DNA from: Daphnia carinata
Taxonomy: Eukaryota; Arthropoda; Branchiopoda; Diplostraca; Daphniidae
DNA: 64,000 nt
NCBI RefSeq assembly: GCF_022539665.2
Contig: NC_081340.1
Coordinates: forward strand, 3,596,001-3,660,000
Direction of reading: 5' to 3'
Of the stretch, positions 57,702 to 64,000 are shown in pieces. Positions within the stretch are counted from its first letter, which is position 1. Each line of letters opens with the position of its first letter. The position numbers and the translations under genes are program-made. The notes under the pieces are model-generated. The model did not search any database and was not told the DNA's origin. It was given only the letters and a program-made list of their open reading frames with translations.

Positions 57702-60700
57702 CTGCCAAGGAAGAAAAGAAAAATGACACAAAAAAAATCAATAATAAATCAATTGAATGAAATATGAATGTAGGTAGAACACGTAATAGACAATAAGAGA
57801 ATTAAAGTAATAGAAGACCCTTAGCGGCGAGCCCCCAACAGATCTTGATATCGTCAAAGTTCGCCTTAATATATCCTTTACGAACACACAGAGGACGTGG
57901 ACTACGTAATAGTGAATTTTCCACAAGGCTATAGGTCTATATATATATATACACAACATTTTGTTCTATATTCTGATGTCGACCTTCCCAATGCTTGATA
58001 TAGACGTGCGTGGAAGACAAAGATGATGGTCTAGCGTTTGGGCCAGCATAATAGCTTTCCTGGCCAGTTCAGCCGCGCTCCAGGGAGAGCCTTTTCAAAA
58101 TGGATCGAAGACAAGAACGCAGAAAGCGAGGGGGAAGAATAAGAGTTTGCATCGATATATGTACATTATGTGTGTAGAATAGAGCCGAGGCAGGCAACAA
58201 AAAAAATCGTTGCATTGGCTTTTCCTACTCTTTGGTCTTGGAATGATTATCGTGGCTTGGCTAAACGGATTATTTGCTGGGCGGCCCTTCTTGTTTTATA
58301 CTGGAGCTAACATACACCTCCTCGAGCCATATCATCGTTTATAAAAGAGATTAAAAAAAAAGAAAAATACATTCATAAATTATTAGGAAAAAAGGAAGAA
58401 TTCTTGATGTATCAAGGGAGTGCAATTGGTGCGATCATCACCGCTTTGCTCTAATGCGTCCCATCATGTAAAAGGAGGACTCTCTCCATAATCGACTGTC
58501 AATAAGATTGTCTGACCACTCCCACGAGTATATTTCTACCGAGATTATATTACAGCAAGGCTCACTGTTTAGGAGATCATATCAAACGTCAAGACAGATG
58601 TCGTGATTCTATCTGAATGGAAAGTTCTGAATTACGGGCGAAAACGGCCCTTCCAGGTAGTAGTCTACAGTTGGGCGTCCTAAAAATAGCAAGTTCTCTG
58701 TACTATCCTTCGGGTTTCTTTTTTTCTTCTTCCGAGGAACACGCTATTACTCACGACAAACGATAGTAGGTGCAAATAAAGCTTCAAGTGCGCTAAATTT
58801 ATTGGATAGGGAACAAACAGAAATAGCCCGCGTAGGCTGAGCTTGTTTGGTCAGTTGGAAGATCGAGGATGGTCGACAGGATAACGGCTAGTCAACTGTT
58901 ATTTTACAAGCACTTCTGAAGAACAATCCGAGCAAATGGATTGCACACTCGCAAAAGATGAAAAACAAAAATAATAGGCTAGTTCTTCCTTGGATTGTTT
59001 TCTATTGGCATTTGATTTAAAGAGAATATTCGTTGACGTCAAACACAATTGCCTTGATGATATCCAAGAGTGGGGTACTTGTTATCCCCCAACTTTATAT
59101 CGTTCCTTAACGAGTTGCGCTTGAGTACTAGAAGTGGGAATACGCTGCGTCTACGAATAATTTCGTCGAGTAGACAATAATCCAACATTTTGCCAAAGTG
59201 ATAGTCTCCTACGTAAAAAAAAAGGTAATTGATCGATACGTCTGGCATTGCAAACTTTATGTAAGAGTATTGATAGTGCACTATCTGAAGATTGCCGTCA
59301 CGATAATTGAGAATGAAATTTGTCTTCACGGGACATGCAATTCTTTTTTGTCTGGGCAATCCTCTTTGCCGAATTTGAAAAGATTTGATATGGTGTCGAA
59401 TTTCTTTAAAGTCTGCGAAATAATTGAGTTGGGAAGGACATATCCATTCGCAAATCAACTCGATTAAGTTTAGCGTTTCTCTCTCTATTTCTTTTCCCGA
59501 AATCCTTCTTCTTCCGTCTTACTTTGATATCCCAGCTACAACTAAATCCGCTTGATATAATCATCCCCTAACTTTACAGGCAACCATTTCGCCTGAACGC
59601 TGGCACGAAAATAAAAAAAAGAGCGGCAATTTTATTTTTTTTTCTGCAGATTATTCCCCTATTATTTTGGGATTTGTACTTGACACACGCCAGCTTTTAG
59701 CAAACTATAGGCTCTTCAATCTGTTTATTACGCATTTAATAAAGTTTTACATGGGACCCTCACCCGTCACGAACGTTCGTTTTACTATACGTTTGCAGAA
59801 CAGAGAATGTTTAATAGGCATCCTAAACAATGCAAGAGAGCGTGAAGGAGCCGTTTAGAAATGGTAGCGCACCAATGAAACGTTGATCATTTTTACGTGG
59901 TTCAAACTTCTGCTCTTTTCATCAAACATTGACGATGTCACTTAGCTAGGGTCTTTTTTGGGTGCAGGGCTTTGGTTTCTAATGCAATCTGCGTGATATT
60001 ATCAACGTCACGCTCATGGATGGTCAACGGCGTTCAGATTTTGCACAGAAACTACACGGTCGTCTGGGTGATGTTTGAGGCAATAGCAGTGCAAGAAAGA
60101 TGAGGGAAAAATAAGGCCAGCAAACCCTGATGGGATATATCCACAATTTTCGTGACACGACCAGTACAATTTGATACAAACAACGTGCGTCATTCGTTTA
60201 CGAATTCTGTTGTACGATTTCAGACGGCCATTATCGTGCGGATCTCGAGCAAATACAATTTAGGAGGCTTATTGCTGCAAACGTTTAATAGACGTTCAAT
60301 TAAATGGACTGCCAATAAAACAGACGCAAACTTTCAAAAGAATGCACGCCATTCACGTGTGTAATCGCTCCTCAAGCCATTATTATTTTTCTGTCTAGTG
60401 TGTTCGAGAGTTTGGCACAAGGATTGAGCAAAAGACGTGGCCTTTTTGCTCAAACGTTATTGATTTCTTTTTCCTTCTTCTCGAGCGACTTTCCTTTACA
60501 ATTGAAAAGTCTTCAATCTCCCTCTTTGTTATTCATTCATGATTCTATCCATCTTAGTCTTGGTCGTCAAAAGTTGAGGATCAAAATATCTCATGATTTG
60601 TTTACAACTATACATTCTTTTCCGACATCGGCGTCTCAAAGGAAAGACTCAAAATAACCGGCTCTATACAAGGGTCTCCTTGTATAGGCGTCGCTATCAA

Positions 60701-63700
60701 ATGTCCGCAACACTGTTGTCGAACTGTCACTAAAAGGTGAGGCAGCTGGCGTCTTTCTTTTTCGATAGAAAACGGGGTAAAAAAACGTGCGGAGTACTAA
60801 GAAAGATTAGAACAATGCCGGGCAGAGAAGAGTGACAGTGTGAGAGACGCATGTCAAGGGCTGGCGGACAAAGAAGTCGAGTCAATATTGCTTGTCACCT
60901 TTTGTGCGAGTTTCTTTTCATAGTGATTTGACGTCATCTCTATGGTATACAACTTCGACGTAGAAGATGGGCGCAAGTGTTTGATTTTTGATGAATTCTT
61001 ATTAACGACGCTCAACTGCCCAACGATCAACAGCAATAAGTCGAATGGTGATTGAACTGTGATTTGGCGATTGGAATAATCCACGCGAAATACTTGGTTC
61101 AATTCGGACAGATGAAATAGTAAAAATCAATATTGATCAGCGACATTTCCTATGTCATTAACTGTTGGCATGAAAGGATTAGCTTGGAATCAAGTGGATC
61201 GCAAATGGCACGGACCAGGAAATCGAAATACTTCATGTCTTCATCGTCGGTTTCATTGACACTTGCTGTTGTATTCGATCTGGGATTTTCTTTTGAAACT
61301 CATTACCGTACCCGACTTACATTTGTCGTAAGACATATCAGTAACATTAGTTCCCCTACAACGAACAAGAGGACTGGAAGGTCATGGCATTGGCCAACGA
61401 CCTTATAGAGTGGTCAGATTTCTAGACGTTGCCCACTCAAGACTTCTGTCATTTACGTGAAAAGGAAAGAAGAAACGATGGACGGAGGACACGAAAGTGG
61501 ATCTCTATATCGATCTAGTTAAGAAATAAGAACGCGCACCGTAGATTGAGTGTGCTGACTACTAAAAGGAAGGAAGCTGGGCGACACGTCTGGTGGGAAA
61601 TAACGCTTGCCAAGGATGGACAACGATCGGTCACGAAGACCCACGTTTCTACAAATATTAGTATACTAGGCAATCAAAAACGTCGGCCTGTTTTTCCTTG
61701 CCGTGCAGTTGTCTATTGTCAGCAGATGTTGTCGTGGAATAATAAACTCCGTAGCGGCTGATTGGATCGGATCGATGAGTTTTCCCTGTCTATTGCGGAA
61801 TATGCTAGACATCCGGCTTTCAGACTTGCTCTTGAAAACGCTTTACAAGAATAAGGTTTCAGGCTACGAATCCAGTATCTCAAAAAAATACATCATTTTA
61901 GTTTCACCTTATTCTTCTACCAAGCCGTTTTTGCATGTTGTTCCGTCAGGTATTTAACTGGTAAGGAAATGACGCGTAAAAAAGGCGCCTGTGCGGAAGT
62001 TTGGCGAAAAAGAAAGAGAATAATAACAGGACATTATTCTCATGTTTGTGAAAAATGAGAGGATTCACGTTTGAATATGCGCCGAAAAGGTCGAACGCGG
62101 GACGCGGCAATTTTATATACTGTTGTTGTTGGAAATTCACAAAGTAATTTGTTTTTCAAAATTCAAATGAAATCACTTTGGCAAAGAGCAAAGTTGTCCC
62201 AAACTAGACTCCTCTAAAAGGTTAAAAAAAAAAAAAAAAAAATTCAAGAGCTCTATTTTTGGCTAATAAGAAAATCAACTAATTTTCGATTCAAATACGA
62301 CGCGAAACTAGTCGCATCCAGCGTTAGATATTAAAAAGCTGCCGTGAATGGACGTCGTGTGATGCGTTCAAAGCGAGGAGCCACGGCAATCCACGGTTCG
62401 TTGAAATGATCGAGTTAGTCTACATCATTGAAAGTAAAAACCTCTTTCTTGTTCTCGACGGCTATTTATATGGAGACTAACGAAATCGCCCGCGCCGCGT
62501 AGACGAAAAGCATCACGAACGCGGAAACCACTCACGTTCTGCTTCGGTCCCTTCCTCTTTATCCTCCCATTTTTTTTTAACTAATAGACGGCCATCGTAA
62601 GGATGAGCTCGATCGTAGATAAATACAGACATCAAGTTAGCCTTCCCCATCCGCAAAAGCCCAGTCTTCTTTCTGCACTACGGAATGAGAACGTTCCATC
62701 GTTCCGCCTTCGTGATTGCTTTTAACTTGCTTACTTTCTCAAGTGTCCGAGGAAAGGAGACCTCGGGTTGACAGTTACTTTTAAATGTTATGAGCATGTC
62801 TGGACAACAGCGGTGAATCTTTAGTTGAGTACCAGGTATGTTGGCCGTAAGTGGAGTCTACCAAAGGCTTTTTCGATCCCTTATACGCTTTGTTGTTTTT
62901 CGCAGGTTAACATGAAGGTAATCTTAATCGTCTCGGCCTTGATAAAAGATCAAAGGCTCAGTCGTCGTGAAATTAGGGCGTTGCTATGCAACTCATGACG
63001 AAGAAAAACATTGATGTGTAGTATTTGAAAAGAAAAGGCATTTTGAATTTCAAAAAAATAGGGCAAAAGAAGTTGGAATGTTATACCAACAGTCTGCAGC
63101 CAAACCGGTGCCATAAATTCCAGACGCGTTATTTATATATATATATATATACATTTCTATTTGATGAATTCACGCGTCGTAATAATTCACAAGGGTCATC
63201 CACCTGGAGTCAACGAGTACTTTTTTTTATAGAATTCTATATCTACGCTCTCTTTTTTTTTTTTTTTTTTTTAAGATTTCAGAGTCACGCAAACGCAAAA
63301 TTAACTTTCTGGAGTCACCAAATGTCAAACATTTTTCGCTCCTTCGGCAAACGCGTGCAGAACTTCATGTAATATTAATTGATACATGCGAGGGATGAGT
63401 GATAGGCTTACGACCTAGACGGGGGTTTTCAAAACAGGCAAGCGACCCTTTTTTCTTTTCGCTTAAAACACTCGGCATTTGAAACCTTAACTTATTTATA
63501 GCAACGTAGACAAGTTTGTACACACTACTCCGCCCATCTCAAAAGCGCCTTCTTCGATTCGCCTCGTCGTCGGTTTTTATTCTTGTTTTTTTTTTTTTTT
63601 TTTTTTTTCACATATCACTACTGGGCTGGCGGATTGAAGTTCTGCCAAGTGCATTGCCGATGACACATCCCCCTCTCCCGAAAGACGTTGAGAAATGGAA

Positions 63701-64000
63701 CGTATGCGGCATCAAACAAAACCCTCCTGTCTGTCATTCCTTGACACCGACGCGTGTAATACCAAAGAAAATAATTGGGATAGAAGAAACTCTGTGCTAA
63801 AATAGGATCTGATTTCGGCAAACATTCTACGCACAAGTGTCAGCACTTTGCGGTTCGCAGAAAAATACAAGAATGACGAGCTGCTAACTGGCTATAATCT
63901 CGCAGAGCACGCGACACCGTGACAAGGTTCAAAGCGATGTTCGTTTCATTTGGCACAGCAACTCTTCGTTTATCAGTTCGGGCAGCTTTTTTAAAAATTC
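57702..64000. other. Probable GPCR first intron or upstream DNA
   Basis: Over 6 kb without a recognisable exon on either strand. Contains long A/T homopolymers (62223-62241, 63253-63272, 63586-63608), an AT tract (63136-63150), and a perfect 10-bp hairpin at 60664-60687. I looked for TM1/TM2 GPCR motifs on the minus strand and saw none. Confidence 0.5.
60664..60687. repeat. Perfect short inverted repeat (hairpin)
   Basis: CTATACAAGG and CCTTGTATAG are exact reverse complements separated by GTCT. It could be a cruciform or RNA hairpin, or the remnant of a small palindromic insertion. Confidence 0.8.

Overview
The window looks like nuclear DNA of a branchiopod crustacean, most likely Daphnia or a close relative. 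The support is compact genes with many 50-80 bp GT-AG introns, arthropod-type gene content (ftz-f1, a Pvf-like growth factor, a sulfakinin/CCK-type receptor), a tyrosine- and threonine-rich secreted repeat protein, and many CA/GA microsatellites. All names come from reading translated exons; no search was run. Exon joins were built by hand from splice sites, reading phase and family similarity.

Layout. 1-4146: a secreted YYTT-repeat protein gene between two direct copies of a ~445 bp repeat. About 4490-12570: a very large inverted repeat (arms of 3.6-4 kb around an ~880 bp spacer). The inner arms are near-identical, the outer arms are diverged, and three tRNA-like sequences lie in the spacer. 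13.8-14.5 kb: remains of a CXXC1/CFP1-like gene with stop codons. 15.1 kb: an intact tRNA-Pro(AGG).

16.9-26.6 kb is a dense gene block: a ten-finger ZXD-type zinc-finger gene (+), the GET3/ASNA1 targeting ATPase (-), a PAR/CES-2-like bZIP factor (+), the U3 snoRNP protein IMP3 (+) and a PDGF/VEGF-like factor (+).

29.1-39.8 kb is the nuclear receptor gene ftz-f1 (-). It has eight shared exons plus three upstream coding exons that imply a second, longer isoform. Its non-coding DNA holds repeated ROR-type elements (HR3/E75 sites) and a three-copy composite element. 40.1-42.3 kb is reptin/RUVBL2 (-), with one GC-AG intron. 42.6-43.1 kb is an orphan TATA box followed by a two-copy repeat. 43.7-45.8 kb is a ten-exon multipass membrane protein (-) of a family I cannot name securely. 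46.8-52.5 kb is F-spondin (+), with a second signal-peptide first exon that would produce an isoform lacking the reeler domain. 54.1-57.7 kb holds the last four coding exons of a sulfakinin/CCK-receptor-like GPCR (-); its N-terminal exons are not visible, and the gene appears to run off the right edge through an intron longer than 6 kb.

The genes are individually transcribed and do not form an operon. The strongest functional theme is the ecdysone cascade logic around ftz-f1. The most unusual structure is the large palindrome.
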